DNA of 64,000 nucleotides from Clostridia bacterium (GTDB taxonomy: Bacteria > Bacillota > Clostridia > Christensenellales > Borkfalkiaceae), in assembly GCA_017465865.1 (NCBI GenBank), contig JAFTVF010000006.1:186001-250000 (forward strand). The letters run 5' to 3'. Positions 1 through 9,133 of the stretch are shown piece by piece. The number at the start of each line of letters is the position of its first letter. Position 1 is the first letter of the stretch. The notes below the pieces were generated by a model. That model had not been told where the DNA came from and searched no databases. It was given only the letters and a program-made list of their open reading frames with translations. Position numbers and translations under genes: made by a program.

Positions 1-673
1 ACGAACCCGTAAGCAAATTCATAAGCGTTGATTTGCCCGTATTCGTATAACCGACGAGCGCGATCGTTTTTACGTTCGTTTTCTTACGGCGCGAGGTCTG
101 TAAACCGCGGCGTTTCTCCGTTTCTTTCAAACGGCTTTCCAAATATTTCAGCCGACCGCGGATATATCGACGATCGGTTTCGAGCTTAGTTTCGCCCGGA
201 CCGCGCGTACCTACGCCGCCTCCGAGCCTCGACAACGCCTCGCCTTTGCCTTTTAATCGCGGATACATATATTTCAGCTGAGCAAGTTCGACTTGTAATT
301 TACCTTCGCTGCTGCGGGCGTTTTTCGCGAAAATATCCAAAATGAGCGTAGTGCGGTCGATGACTTTTCGATCGCCGAGCGCGGCGGAAATATTCAGCGT
401 TTGCGAGGGGGAGAGCTCGCCGTTAAATAGAATGGTGATGCCGTCTAAGCCGTATAAGAGTTCGTTGATCTCGCGCAGTTTGCCCTCACCCACAAAGGTT
501 GCGGCGTTGATTTCGCGGATATTCTGATAGGTCGTGCCTGCATACAGTGCGCCTGCGCTTTCGATTAAAGACACGGCTTCTTCCTGTAAAATGCGGTATT
601 TATCGGCATTTTCGCGGGTGATCGGCTGAATGATATAAATTTTTTCAAGCGTAGTATCGATGGTTTCGTACAT
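1..673 (-). CDS. hflX: GTPase HflX, N-terminal part (runs off the window)
   Basis: Only the first 224 or so residues are present; the 3' end lies beyond base 1. The product is a ribosome-associated GTPase that splits stalled or hibernating ribosomes. The visible part holds the HflX N-terminal domain, the family segment GGGVGTRGPGETKLE, and the start of the G domain with the P-loop GYTNTGKST right at the window edge. The start at 673 is forced: the only upstream in-frame codons before a stop are CAT and TTA, and that stop is the stop codon of the recombinase gene. The 6-bp gap and the lack of a clear Shine-Dalgarno suggest translational coupling to the upstream recombinase gene. Family assignment is strong. 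Confidence 0.93.
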   Translation of the reverse strand, partial: MYETIDTTLEKIYIIQPITRENADKYRILQEEAVSLIESAGALYAGTTYQNIREINAATFVGEGKLREINELLYGLDGITILFNGELSPSQTLNISAALGDRKVIDRTTLILDIFAKNARSSEGKLQVELAQLKYMYPRLKGKGEALSRLGGGVGTRGPGETKLETDRRYIRGRLKYLESRLKETEKRRGLQTSRRKKTNVKTIALVGYTNTGKSTLMNLLTGS

Positions 674-679
674 ATGTAA

Positions 680-1741
680 TCAGTTTTCTGCGTTGGGATC
701 GTCGCGGCGGAGCTTTACGGCGTTTGCCGCTTTTCGGCGGTTATCCTCGGTGATCGCGGCGTAGTGTTTTTTGGTGGTGTTGACGTCGCGGTGGCCGAGC
801 ACGTCCGCAACGATATAAATATCGCCCGTTTCGTTATAAAGCCGTGTGCCGTAAGTACTGCGGAGCTTATGCGGCGTGATTTTTTTAAGAGGGGAAACGA
901 TCTTGCTGTATTTTTTTACGAGAATTTCCACCGAGCGGACATTGATGCGTTTATACTGCATCGAAAGGAAAAACGCGTTTTCGCCCTGAGGGATTTTCGG
1001 ATCGTTTGCTTTTTCGGCGATATATTCCTGTAACGCGTATTTCACTTCGTCGGAAAAGTACAAAATCGCCTGATTTCCGCCTTTTCGGGTAACGAGAAAG
1101 GAGTTTTCCGAAAAATCGAAACTCTCGTTATCCAAGCCGACAAGCTCGCTGATACGGATACCCGTACCGAGAAACAGGGTAATGATCGCCGTATCCCGAA
1201 TACGCGTTTTGTTATGATATCCCGCCGCATGGCGGGTAAGCCCGTTGCCCGTTTCCGTGATATTGATAAGCTCGGAAACTTCGTCGGCTTCCAAACGGAT
1301 AATTTCTTTATCGTGGAGTTTAGGGGTGGGGACTTTTGCGGAATTATCCACTTCGATCATGCCTTTATTGAAAAAATACTTGAACATAGCGCGCACGGCA
1401 GAAAGTTTACGGGCTTTGGCACGCTCGTCGCAGGAAAGGCGTTTATCACGGAAACGGTAGTGGGACAAATAGCTTAGAAACAGTTCGATATCGTGATGCG
1501 AAACGCCCTCTAAATGTTCGAGCGTCAAATCCAATACGTCGTAATTTCTATATTTCCTCTGACAAAGAAAATCGAAAAAAATACGCAAATCATATGCGTA
1601 TTTTAATCGGGTTTGACTGCTCGTGCGGGATTCTACGCCTAAAAAATAATCCGCACAGAAAGAGGGGAGCTCGTCTAACAGCTCCGCGATCTTATCGATA
1701 TCGTTAATATTACGTTTGATATAATAGTTTTCGTTTTTCAT
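680..1741 (-). CDS. Tyrosine recombinase, XerC/XerD-like
   Basis: A 353-residue site-specific recombinase of the phage-integrase/Xer family, which cuts and rejoins DNA through a tyrosine nucleophile. The catalytic set is complete: R196 (GTGIRISEL), H291 and R294 (HKLR), H317 (LGHRD) and Y327 (KKHYAAI). An N-terminal SAM-like core-binding domain fills roughly residues 20-135. It is about 50 residues longer than classical XerC/XerD, so it may be an accessory Xer protein instead of the housekeeping dimer-resolution enzyme. No other mobile-element gene is nearby and it is tightly followed by hflX, which argues against a recent integrase. Its promoter lies so close that the mRNA should begin at the ATG. 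Confidence 0.85.
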   Translation of the reverse strand: MKNENYYIKRNINDIDKIAELLDELPSFCADYFLGVESRTSSQTRLKYAYDLRIFFDFLCQRKYRNYDVLDLTLEHLEGVSHHDIELFLSYLSHYRFRDKRLSCDERAKARKLSAVRAMFKYFFNKGMIEVDNSAKVPTPKLHDKEIIRLEADEVSELINITETGNGLTRHAAGYHNKTRIRDTAIITLFLGTGIRISELVGLDNESFDFSENSFLVTRKGGNQAILYFSDEVKYALQEYIAEKANDPKIPQGENAFFLSMQYKRINVRSVEILVKKYSKIVSPLKKITPHKLRSTYGTRLYNETGDIYIVADVLGHRDVNTTKKHYAAITEDNRRKAANAVKLRRDDPNAEN

Positions 1742-1747
1742 GCTTTT

Positions 1748-1776
1748 ATTGTAACGGATATAGGGGAAAAAGTCAA
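1748..1776 (-). promoter_or_regulatory. Sigma-A promoter of the recombinase gene, predicts a leaderless mRNA
   Basis: On the minus strand TTGACT (1771-1776), a 17-bp spacer and TACAAT (1748-1753). Six bases separate the -10 box from the ATG at 1741, so transcription should start at or next to the A of the start codon. No Shine-Dalgarno can fit. Confidence 0.75.
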
Positions 1777-1950
1777 GTATATAGTAAGATTTTCCGAAAA
1801 GTTAAAAGAAATTAGTAGGTATTACGAAAAAACGAAGTTTGTATATTCGTAAAACGCACGAAAATCCTTATAATAAAAGGGATTGCACACAAAAATCCAC
1901 GCGGTAGGGAATAGTGAAAACTATTCGTAAAATGCAGCTTTTACGAAATG

Positions 1951-1982
1951 TTGATCCCGAATTTTGACAAAATCGGGGTCAA
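1951..1982 (-). terminator. Probable terminator of the amylase gene
   Basis: TTGATCCCGA and TCGGGGTCAA form a ten-base stem with one T/G mismatch, extended inside by ATTTT/AAAAT. It lies 20 bases after the stop of the GH13 gene on the minus strand. The T-tract after it is weak. The rest of the 260-bp gap (1742-2001) holds only the recombinase promoter. Confidence 0.5.
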
Positions 1983-2001
1983 ACTATAAATTTTTACAAT
2001 T

Positions 2002-3909
2002 TTATAATTGAGATGATTTTACGAGTATTCCGTACGAATACGGTTCGACGATGATTTGATTTTCGAAAATCTTTTCCGAAATGCAATCGGTATACTTTTC
2101 GTCGATTTCCAAAACGAAACTTTTGGAAGAATTGTTTGCGTAAATATATATATCGGAATTATCTTTGGAACGTTTATAAAAAATCAATCCGCCGTCAACG
2201 CGCAGTTCGCAAAACTCGCCGTCTTTGAAAATTTCAAGGAATTTATGACGGATATTACCGAGTTTTTGATAAAATCCGATCAAATCTTCGTTCAGATGCT
2301 CCCAATCGAAACAACGCCTGCAAAACGGATCGATATGTCCTTCCGCGCCGTTTTCGTCGCCGTAATACACGCACGGTATGCCGGGCATCGTGTATTGCAA
2401 AATCGCCGCCATTTTCAGCTTTTCAATGGCGTTTTTCTTGGCGTTTTCGTTCAAATACGCGCTCTCTTTCGCCATTTCGTCTTTGTTATGGCAATAAATA
2501 CCGCCGAGAACGGTTAAAATCCGCGCCGTATCGTGCGTTCCGAGGATATTCATAAGGCAATCAAGCGTTTGTTTGGGATAATGATTGATCAGAACGCGTA
2601 CAGTATGCAGTAAATCCACTGCGTTTTCCGTTTGGATATAGCGAATAATCCCGTCTTTTAACGGGTAATTCATAACGCTGTCCAGCTCGTAGCCCTGTAA
2701 ATATTCCCGACGCTTGGAATACGCGATTTTATTAGAGGCGTCTTCCCAAACTTCGCCGATAATGATCGCGTTTTCGTCTTCCTCTTTGACCGATTTTCGC
2801 AGCTTTTTCAGGAAGAAATCAGGCAATTCATCGGCAACGTCTAAACGGTAGCCGCCGATGCCGAAGCTCAGCCATTTTTTGAGCACACCGCCCTTTCCGA
2901 AGATAAAATTTTGATATTCTTCCGAATTTTCATTCACTTCGGGCAGAATATCAATTCCCCACCAACTGCTGTATTTATCAGGAAATTCTTGAAACGAATA
3001 CCAAGAATAATACGGCGAATCCTTGGATTGATACGCGCCTACGGACGGATAATTTCCGTATTTATTAAAATATACGCTGTTATCGCCCGTATGATTGAAA
3101 ACACCGTCCAAAATCACGCGTATTCCCTGATTTTCCGCGGCTTTTACAAAACTCTTGAAATCTTCTTCCGTACCCAAAAACGGGTCGATATTCATATAAT
3201 CCGAAGTATCGTAGCGATGGTTAGACGCCGCCTCGAATACGGGATTTAGATAAATGACCGTAACGCCGAGCTTCTTCAAATACGGCAATTTGCTTTCAAT
3301 GCCTTTGAAATTTCCGCCAAAGAAATCGTTATTGAGAACTTTCCCGTTTTCATTGGGTTTATACGACGGCGTTCCCCCCCAGTCCTCTCTTTGTATTCTT
3401 CCTTTTATGTCTGGCATACTACCCTCACGGCAGAACCGATCGGGAAAGATTTGATACATAACGCCGCCCTTGAACCATTCGGGCGTACGGTAATCTCGGC
3501 TATGCACCGTCAGTAAAAATCCGTGGGGGTGTTCGGATAAATACCCCATTTCGAGGTAGCCGCAGGAGAGATTGCCCATATTTTCGATATAGAAGCTGTA
3601 ATAATATAAACCGATCTCGTTTATAGCAATCGAAATACTCCAACCGAATTCCGTTTCCTGCATGGGAAAGAGTTCGGCGTTTTCGCCGTCTTTATTCAGT
3701 CGAAAAAAGGCTTTGTTTTGCGGTTTGATACAGTCTTCGGGGTTTGGCGTTTCGGCGTAAAATCCCCCGTTTTTTTCATCGTAAGGCGCACATGCAACGG
3801 TTTCGTTTAATAAAAATAGATTAAATTGTATTTTTTCTCCCTCTTTGATCCCGCCCGTAACCGTTTTACAGGCTGCATCCAAGGGATTGAAATAGATACG
3901 GTTTGACAT
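2002..3909 (-). CDS. GH13 alpha-amylase family enzyme (neopullulanase/cyclomaltodextrinase type)
   Basis: A 635-residue cytoplasmic glycosidase acting on alpha-1,4 (and possibly alpha-1,6) glucans or maltodextrins. The four GH13 regions are visible in order: DGVFNHTG; GYRLDVADE with the aspartate nucleophile; IIGEVWE with the acid/base glutamate; and LGTHDTAR with the transition-state aspartate. About 140 residues precede the barrel, as expected for a CBM34-like N-terminal domain of subfamily GH13_20. There is no signal peptide. It is the last gene of the glycogen operon, 86 bp after glgP, and fits the role of debranching or trimming glycogen fragments left by the phosphorylase. The exact specificity cannot be read from sequence. 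Confidence 0.88.
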   Translation of the reverse strand: MSNRIYFNPLDAACKTVTGGIKEGEKIQFNLFLLNETVACAPYDEKNGGFYAETPNPEDCIKPQNKAFFRLNKDGENAELFPMQETEFGWSISIAINEIGLYYYSFYIENMGNLSCGYLEMGYLSEHPHGFLLTVHSRDYRTPEWFKGGVMYQIFPDRFCREGSMPDIKGRIQREDWGGTPSYKPNENGKVLNNDFFGGNFKGIESKLPYLKKLGVTVIYLNPVFEAASNHRYDTSDYMNIDPFLGTEEDFKSFVKAAENQGIRVILDGVFNHTGDNSVYFNKYGNYPSVGAYQSKDSPYYSWYSFQEFPDKYSSWWGIDILPEVNENSEEYQNFIFGKGGVLKKWLSFGIGGYRLDVADELPDFFLKKLRKSVKEEDENAIIIGEVWEDASNKIAYSKRREYLQGYELDSVMNYPLKDGIIRYIQTENAVDLLHTVRVLINHYPKQTLDCLMNILGTHDTARILTVLGGIYCHNKDEMAKESAYLNENAKKNAIEKLKMAAILQYTMPGIPCVYYGDENGAEGHIDPFCRRCFDWEHLNEDLIGFYQKLGNIRHKFLEIFKDGEFCELRVDGGLIFYKRSKDNSDIYIYANNSSKSFVLEIDEKYTDCISEKIFENQIIVEPYSYGILVKSSQL

Positions 3910-3921
3910 AAAAATTCCTCA

Positions 3922-3968
3922 AAAATCCGACAAAAAGCCGTAAATAGATTACAGCTTTTTGCGGATTT
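3922..3968 (-). terminator. Terminator-like hairpin between glgP and the amylase gene
   Basis: On the minus strand AAATCCG-CAAAAAGC pairs with GCTTTTTG-TCGGATTT, a 15-bp stem with one bulged base. It is followed by TTTT and then directly by the GAGG Shine-Dalgarno of the amylase gene. It should end most glgP transcripts and set amylase expression by read-through. Confidence 0.65.
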
Positions 3969-3995
3969 CTTTTAATTTGTGTAGAAATGCGTTAA

Positions 3996-6428
3996 TTATT
4001 CGTGTAACGCTTTGAGATTCCAAATATTGTCTGCGTATTCCTTAATGCTTCTGTCCGCGGCGAAGAAGCCTGCTGCCGCGATATTGCGCAAGGATTTTTG
4101 ATTCCACGCGCGCTTGTCGGTTGCGTACAGATTGGACATCTCCGCTTGGGTCGCAAGATAGGATTCGTAGTCTGCCATACACATATACGGGTCGGCAACG
4201 GGCGAGCCTGTAAGCAGATAGTTTGCAATATCCGCAAAAGATTCGCCGTTAAAGCCTACGATCAACGCTTCCACTACCTTACGGAGCATGGGATCGTTGT
4301 TGTAATATACGCTTGCGGAATAACCGTTTCTCCAAATTTCCGATACTTCGTCGGCTTTCAAACCGAAGATATAGATATTGTCGTTACCCACTTTCTCGCT
4401 CATTTCAACGTTTGCGCCGTCCAGCGTACCGATCGTCAACGCGCCGTTGATCATGAACTTCATATTCCCCGTACCGCTCGCCTCTTTACCCGCAAGCGAG
4501 ATCTGTTCAGAAATTTCCGAAGCAGGCATCAGCGCTTCGGACATCGTTACGTTGTAGTCTTCCATATACACAACGTTGAGCTTTTCCGCGATCTTGGGGT
4601 TTTTACGGATATCTTCGGCGAGGAAACAGATGAGTTTAATGATCTTTTTCGCCATATAATATCCAGCCGCCGCTTTTGCCGCAAAAATATAGGTCTTGGG
4701 CTGCATCGGCGTATCGGGATTTTCTTTCAAAATCAAATAATCCGTAATAATATGCAAAACGTTAAGGAGCTGACGTTTGTATTCGTGCAAACGCTTTGCC
4801 TGTACGTCGAAGATCGTATTCGGATCGATCAGAACACCCTGCTTTTTATAGGCAAAATCGGCAAATTGCTTTTTCTTAATTGCCTTGATCTCTTCCAAGC
4901 GTTTCAATACGCTGTCGTCGTTTTCATATTTCTTGAACTGCGCTAATTTCGCCGCGTCTTTGGCGTAGCCCTCGCCGATACACTCGTTGAGGAGCGCGCA
5001 AAGCTCGGGGTTGGACTGATTCAGCCAACGTCTGTGCGCGATACCGTTCGTTACGTTCGTAAACTTCTCGGGCGTGTAGTCGTAGAAATCCTTGAAAATA
5101 CTTTCTTTGATAATTTCGCTGTGCAGCCCTGAAACGCCGTTGACGTGATGAGAGCCGAGTACGGACAAATTTGCCATCTTTACGATATTATAAGACATAA
5201 TCGACATACGCGAAATCTTATCCCAATCCCCGGGGAATCTCGTCCAGAGATCCTCGCAGAAACGACGGTTGATCTCTTTCAAAATCGAATAGATACGTGG
5301 CAATCTTCTCGCGATCAGATCTTCGGGCCACGTTTCGAGCGCTTCTGCCAAAACGGTGTGGTTCGTGTACGCGCAAACGGAAGTCGTGATCCCCCACGCC
5401 TCGTCCCAAGTCATACCGTTTTCGTCGATCAGCAAACGCATCAATTCGGGGATCGCCAACGCAGGATGCGTATCGTTCAAATGAATCGCCGCCATTTTCG
5501 GCAATAATTTCAACGATCCGTATCTTCTCTTATGATCGGCAAGAACGTTCTGTAACGACGCGGAAACAAGGAAATACTGCTGTTTTAAGCGCAAAGATTT
5601 CCCCTCTACGTGATTATCCGCGGGATACAGGACTTTCGAGATAAGCTCCGCTTCGTTGTCGTCTTTCATAACCGAAGCGTAATCGCCCTGCGAAAACAGC
5701 TTCATGTCGAAATTCTGTACGCTGCGCGCTTTCCAAAGACGGAGTACGGACACGGCTTTGCTGTCGTAACCCGAAACCATCATATCGTACGCGACAGCCT
5801 GAATTTCTTTTGCATCGCGATAGATCGTTTCCAGACCGTGTTCCGTCCACTTTTCTTCGATATAACCGTCGAATTTAACGGTAAACGTCTTATCGCTGCG
5901 TTGGGTCAGCCAAACCTCGCCGCCCGGCAGCCAAACGTCGGGCAATTCGGTCTGCCAGCCCTCTACGATCTTTTGCTTAAACAGACCGTAGTCGTAACGG
6001 ATCGAGAAGCCCATTGCGGGATAATCCCCCGTCGCCAAAGCGTCTAAAAAGCACGCCGCCAAACGCCCAAGACCGCCGTTGCCAAGCCCTGCGTCGGGTT
6101 CAAGCTCGTAAAGATCGTCGAGCGTGGTATCGTATTCCTTTAAGGCTTCCGTGAAAACGTCGCCCAAACCGAGATTGAACACGCTGTTTTTCAAGGAACG
6201 CCCCATAAGGAATTCCATGCAAAGATAATATACGCGTTTTGCTTTGTTGGCTTTGGTCGTGAGGTGGAAATTATGCCGTTTTTCCAGCATAATATCACGA
6301 ATACTCATAACCACCGCTTTATAAAGCTGGTCCTTTCTCGCCTCCGATGGCGCAACGCCGAAATACCGCGAAAGTTTGCCTTTGATCAGCTCTTTCGCTT
6401 CCTGTTCTGTGATTTTTTCTTTTTTCAT
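3996..6428 (-). CDS. glgP: Glycogen/maltodextrin phosphorylase
   Basis: An 810-residue GT35 enzyme that releases glucose-1-phosphate from the non-reducing ends of glycogen with inorganic phosphate. Its length is normal for the family. The pyridoxal-phosphate region EASGTGNMKFMINGALTIGTL is present with its lysine attachment site nearby in AKRLHEYKRQLLN, as are GLGNGGLGRLAACF near residue 115 and the substrate-gate motif NVTNGIAHRRWL. It follows glgA by 42 bp and completes the degradation arm of the operon. It is cytoplasmic. Confidence 0.97.
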   Translation of the reverse strand: MKKEKITEQEAKELIKGKLSRYFGVAPSEARKDQLYKAVVMSIRDIMLEKRHNFHLTTKANKAKRVYYLCMEFLMGRSLKNSVFNLGLGDVFTEALKEYDTTLDDLYELEPDAGLGNGGLGRLAACFLDALATGDYPAMGFSIRYDYGLFKQKIVEGWQTELPDVWLPGGEVWLTQRSDKTFTVKFDGYIEEKWTEHGLETIYRDAKEIQAVAYDMMVSGYDSKAVSVLRLWKARSVQNFDMKLFSQGDYASVMKDDNEAELISKVLYPADNHVEGKSLRLKQQYFLVSASLQNVLADHKRRYGSLKLLPKMAAIHLNDTHPALAIPELMRLLIDENGMTWDEAWGITTSVCAYTNHTVLAEALETWPEDLIARRLPRIYSILKEINRRFCEDLWTRFPGDWDKISRMSIMSYNIVKMANLSVLGSHHVNGVSGLHSEIIKESIFKDFYDYTPEKFTNVTNGIAHRRWLNQSNPELCALLNECIGEGYAKDAAKLAQFKKYENDDSVLKRLEEIKAIKKKQFADFAYKKQGVLIDPNTIFDVQAKRLHEYKRQLLNVLHIITDYLILKENPDTPMQPKTYIFAAKAAAGYYMAKKIIKLICFLAEDIRKNPKIAEKLNVVYMEDYNVTMSEALMPASEISEQISLAGKEASGTGNMKFMINGALTIGTLDGANVEMSEKVGNDNIYIFGLKADEVSEIWRNGYSASVYYNNDPMLRKVVEALIVGFNGESFADIANYLLTGSPVADPYMCMADYESYLATQAEMSNLYATDKRAWNQKSLRNIAAAGFFAADRSIKEYADNIWNLKALHE

Positions 6429-6470
6429 ATTCTCAAATCTCTCCTGAAAAATTTTATCCTTTCGTATCGG

Positions 6471-7988
6471 TTATTGCCACGAAGTATAAGTATCCTCGTA
6501 CAATTTTTTATAATCCTCTGCCGAGCGCTGCCACGAAAAATCCGTCGTCGCCGCTTTCTTCATTAAGTCTTTCCAAGCCTCGGTATTTTTATACGCGTCT
6601 AACGCTTCGTGGATTACGTACAGCATATCGTAAGGATTGCAAGAAGCAAAGGTAAAACCGTTGCCACCCGCACCGTACGGCTTGATGCTGTCGTACAGAC
6701 CGCCCGTTTCGCGTACGACGGGTACGGTCGCATACCTCGACGCGATCATCTGCGAAAGTCCGCAAGGCTCGCTCACCGACGGCATCAGGAAAATGTCCGC
6801 GCCCGAATAGATCTTCCGCGAAAGATCGCCGTTGAAAGCGATATTTGCGGATACTTTGCCCTCGTAACGGCTTGCAAGATCCTTGAAATAATTTTCGTAC
6901 GAGCTTTCCCCCGTGCCGAGCAATACGAACTGAACGTCCTCGTGTAACATATCCTCTGCCACGGCTTTGACGAGGTCAAGCCCTTTATGGGATACAAGTC
7001 TGGAAATCATAGCAATTACAGGCACGTCTTTTTCGGGCAAACCGAGCATTTTTTGTAATTCTTTCTTACAAACGCGTTTTCCGTCCAAATTTTCCGCGTC
7101 GTAATTTTTGAATAACGCACCGTCGGTAGACGGGTCGTAAGAGCAAACGTCGATCCCGTTCAAAATCCCCGTCAGCTTGCTCTCGTTTTTCGCAATAATA
7201 TCCTGTAAACCGTGGGCGTATTGCGCCGTTTTGATCTCTTTCGCGTACGTCGGACTTACCGTGGAAAACCGTTCGCAGCACTCGATCGCGCCTTTCATAA
7301 GATTGATACTGCCCTGATATTCGAGCAAAGACGCGTCCTCTTGCTTTATCCCGAACAGATCGCCGAGAATATCCATGGAAAATTTGCCCTGATACTCTAT
7401 ATTATGTATCGTGAACAACGCGCGGATAAACTGATATTCGGGGCGCTTACAATATTCCGTTTTCAGATAGATCGCCGCAAGCGCCGCCTGCCAGTCGTGG
7501 CAATGCAGTACGTCGGGATAGAAATCGATAAACGGCAAGATCTCCATAACGCTGCGCGAAAAATAGGCAAACCGTTCGCCGTCGTCGTAATACCCGTAGC
7601 AATTCGGGCGTTTGAAATAGTATTCGTTGTCGATAAAATAGAAAGTAACGCCGTCTTGTACGCAAGTAAAAATTCCGCAATACTGATTACGCCACGAAAG
7701 GGGTACGTAGATATCCCCGAGAAAAGCCAGCTTTCTTCTCCACTCGGGCTTGATTTCCGAATACAACGGCAAGACCACGCGAATATCGTACGTCGGGTCT
7801 TTTGCCAAAGCCTGCGGCAGAGAGCCGATCACGTCGGCAAGCCCGCCCGTTGCGATAAAAGGCCGAGCCTCCGAAGCTACGAATAAAATCTTTCGTTTCT
7901 CCGTTACTTTCGGGTCTTTCGCCGTTTTCTTTTTCGGGATTTTTACTTGTTTTTCCACAATAACTTCTACGGTTTTACGTTCTGCCAT
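6471..7988 (-). CDS. glgA: Glycogen synthase (ADP-glucose, GT5)
   Basis: Transfers glucose from ADP-glucose to growing alpha-1,4-glucan chains. The start at 7988 (MAERKTVEV) is chosen because GCAGGAGGAATT lies directly upstream; a longer reading from 8048 would overlap glgD. The protein has 505 residues. It carries a K/P-rich N-terminal extension of about 30 residues, then KILFVASEARPF, ATGGLADVIGSLP, the HCHDWQAAL segment, and the C-terminal lobe with PSVSEPCGL. The usual KTGGL motif reads ATGGL here; the lysine is linked to ADP-glucose binding in E. coli GlgA, and similar replacements seem to occur in other Gram-positive homologues. It is 14 bp downstream of glgD. Confidence 0.95.
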   Translation of the reverse strand: MAERKTVEVIVEKQVKIPKKKTAKDPKVTEKRKILFVASEARPFIATGGLADVIGSLPQALAKDPTYDIRVVLPLYSEIKPEWRRKLAFLGDIYVPLSWRNQYCGIFTCVQDGVTFYFIDNEYYFKRPNCYGYYDDGERFAYFSRSVMEILPFIDFYPDVLHCHDWQAALAAIYLKTEYCKRPEYQFIRALFTIHNIEYQGKFSMDILGDLFGIKQEDASLLEYQGSINLMKGAIECCERFSTVSPTYAKEIKTAQYAHGLQDIIAKNESKLTGILNGIDVCSYDPSTDGALFKNYDAENLDGKRVCKKELQKMLGLPEKDVPVIAMISRLVSHKGLDLVKAVAEDMLHEDVQFVLLGTGESSYENYFKDLASRYEGKVSANIAFNGDLSRKIYSGADIFLMPSVSEPCGLSQMIASRYATVPVVRETGGLYDSIKPYGAGGNGFTFASCNPYDMLYVIHEALDAYKNTEAWKDLMKKAATTDFSWQRSAEDYKKLYEDTYTSWQ

Positions 7989-8002
7989 AATTCCTCCTGC
8001 TA

Positions 8003-9118
8003 TTAAAGTCTTGTGCCCTTTTGAATGAAATACGGCAACGTACTGCATCCGCTGAGCGTTTTTCTGTCGCTGATTACGACGTTTTTATCGGTGATCACGC
8101 AATCGAGCGAAGTGTTCGGCCCGATGAAATTATCCTGCATAATAATCGAATTGCGTACCACTGCGCCCTTTCCGACCTTTACGCCGCGGAAAAGAATGGA
8201 GTTCTCCACAACCCCCTCGATCACGCAGCCGTCGGAGATCAAAGAATTTTTCACGACCGCGTTTTCGCCGTATTTAGAGGGCGCGCTGTCGCGGACTTTC
8301 GTGTAAATATCCCGTTCGCCGAACAGCTCGTCGCGGACTTCTTTTTCCAAAAGCTCCATATTGTGTTTATAGTACGCCGACATGGAATCAATACCCGCGT
8401 AATAGCCTTGGAAATCGTAACGGTATACTTTCAGGCTGTCGAGCTGTTTGATAAGAATATCGCTTTCAAAGCTCGTAAAACCGTGCGTTACGGAGTCTTC
8501 CACGAGGTTGAGCAGGAACTGACGGTTGATGACCATCACGTTGACGAAAATATCCGCTTTCGTACCCTCTTTCACGTGCGGGGTGAGCTTGATCTCGGTT
8601 ACTCTGCCCTCGTCGCTTGCATTGACGAGCATGAAATCCGAGCGGTGTCCCACTTTCCCGTAATGGGTTACGAGCGTGATATCGGCGTTCTTGGTTTCGT
8701 GGTATTCCACGATATCGGAAATATTGAATTTCGCCACGCCGTCGCAGTCGGTGAGTACGACGTATTTTTCTTTACGGCGATTGAGGAAGCCCGTCAAGGA
8801 CGAGAGCGCTTCCAAACGCGTGGTATACAGTTTATCGTGTTTTTCGGAGAAAGGCGGGAGCAGAATAAGACCGCCGTCCTTTCTAGCAAGATCCCAGTCT
8901 TTACCGCTGCCGATATGATCGATAAGCGAACGGTAATTGTTGTTCGTCATAAGCCCGACCGTCGTAATGCCCGAATTTACCATATTGGACAGGGCAAAAT
9001 CGATCAGACGGTATCTACCGCCGAACGGAATGGACGCCATCGTTCTTCTGCGAACGAGTTCGGGTACGTTTTCTTCGTGTAAATTGGAAAAAATAATGCC
9101 GATTGCAGATGCTGCCAT
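8003..9118 (-). CDS. glgD: GlgD, regulatory subunit of glucose-1-phosphate adenylyltransferase
   Basis: A 371-residue paralogue of GlgC found in Bacillota, which forms a hetero-oligomer with GlgC and raises its activity. It has the nucleotidyltransferase fold but a degenerate N-terminal loop (IGIIFSNLHEENVPELVRRR in place of the GGxGxRL glycine loop), followed by the family pattern ASIPFGGRYRLIDFALSN. The C-terminal left-handed beta-helix of hexapeptide repeats (NSLISDGCVIEG, NSIIMQDN) is intact. It lies 15 bp after glgC and 14 bp before glgA in one operon. Confidence 0.95.
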   Translation of the reverse strand: MAASAIGIIFSNLHEENVPELVRRRTMASIPFGGRYRLIDFALSNMVNSGITTVGLMTNNNYRSLIDHIGSGKDWDLARKDGGLILLPPFSEKHDKLYTTRLEALSSLTGFLNRRKEKYVVLTDCDGVAKFNISDIVEYHETKNADITLVTHYGKVGHRSDFMLVNASDEGRVTEIKLTPHVKEGTKADIFVNVMVINRQFLLNLVEDSVTHGFTSFESDILIKQLDSLKVYRYDFQGYYAGIDSMSAYYKHNMELLEKEVRDELFGERDIYTKVRDSAPSKYGENAVVKNSLISDGCVIEGVVENSILFRGVKVGKGAVVRNSIIMQDNFIGPNTSLDCVITDKNVVISDRKTLSGCSTLPYFIQKGTRL

Positions 9119-9133
9119 AATTCTCTTACCCCC

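Noticed and set aside
680..1741. Recombinase as integrase of an island bounded by the tRNA 3'-end copies
   Set aside because: It is 14 kb and 22 kb from the tRNA echoes, on the far side of housekeeping genes. The copies lie only about 100-200 bp from their tRNA, with no element between.
8021..9082. A 353-codon open frame on the plus strand opposite glgD
   Set aside because: It mirrors glgD almost end to end, has no ribosome site and no family pattern; GC-skewed codon use leaves long antisense frames open. The same holds for 4098-4946, 7212-7886, 41975-42802 and others.
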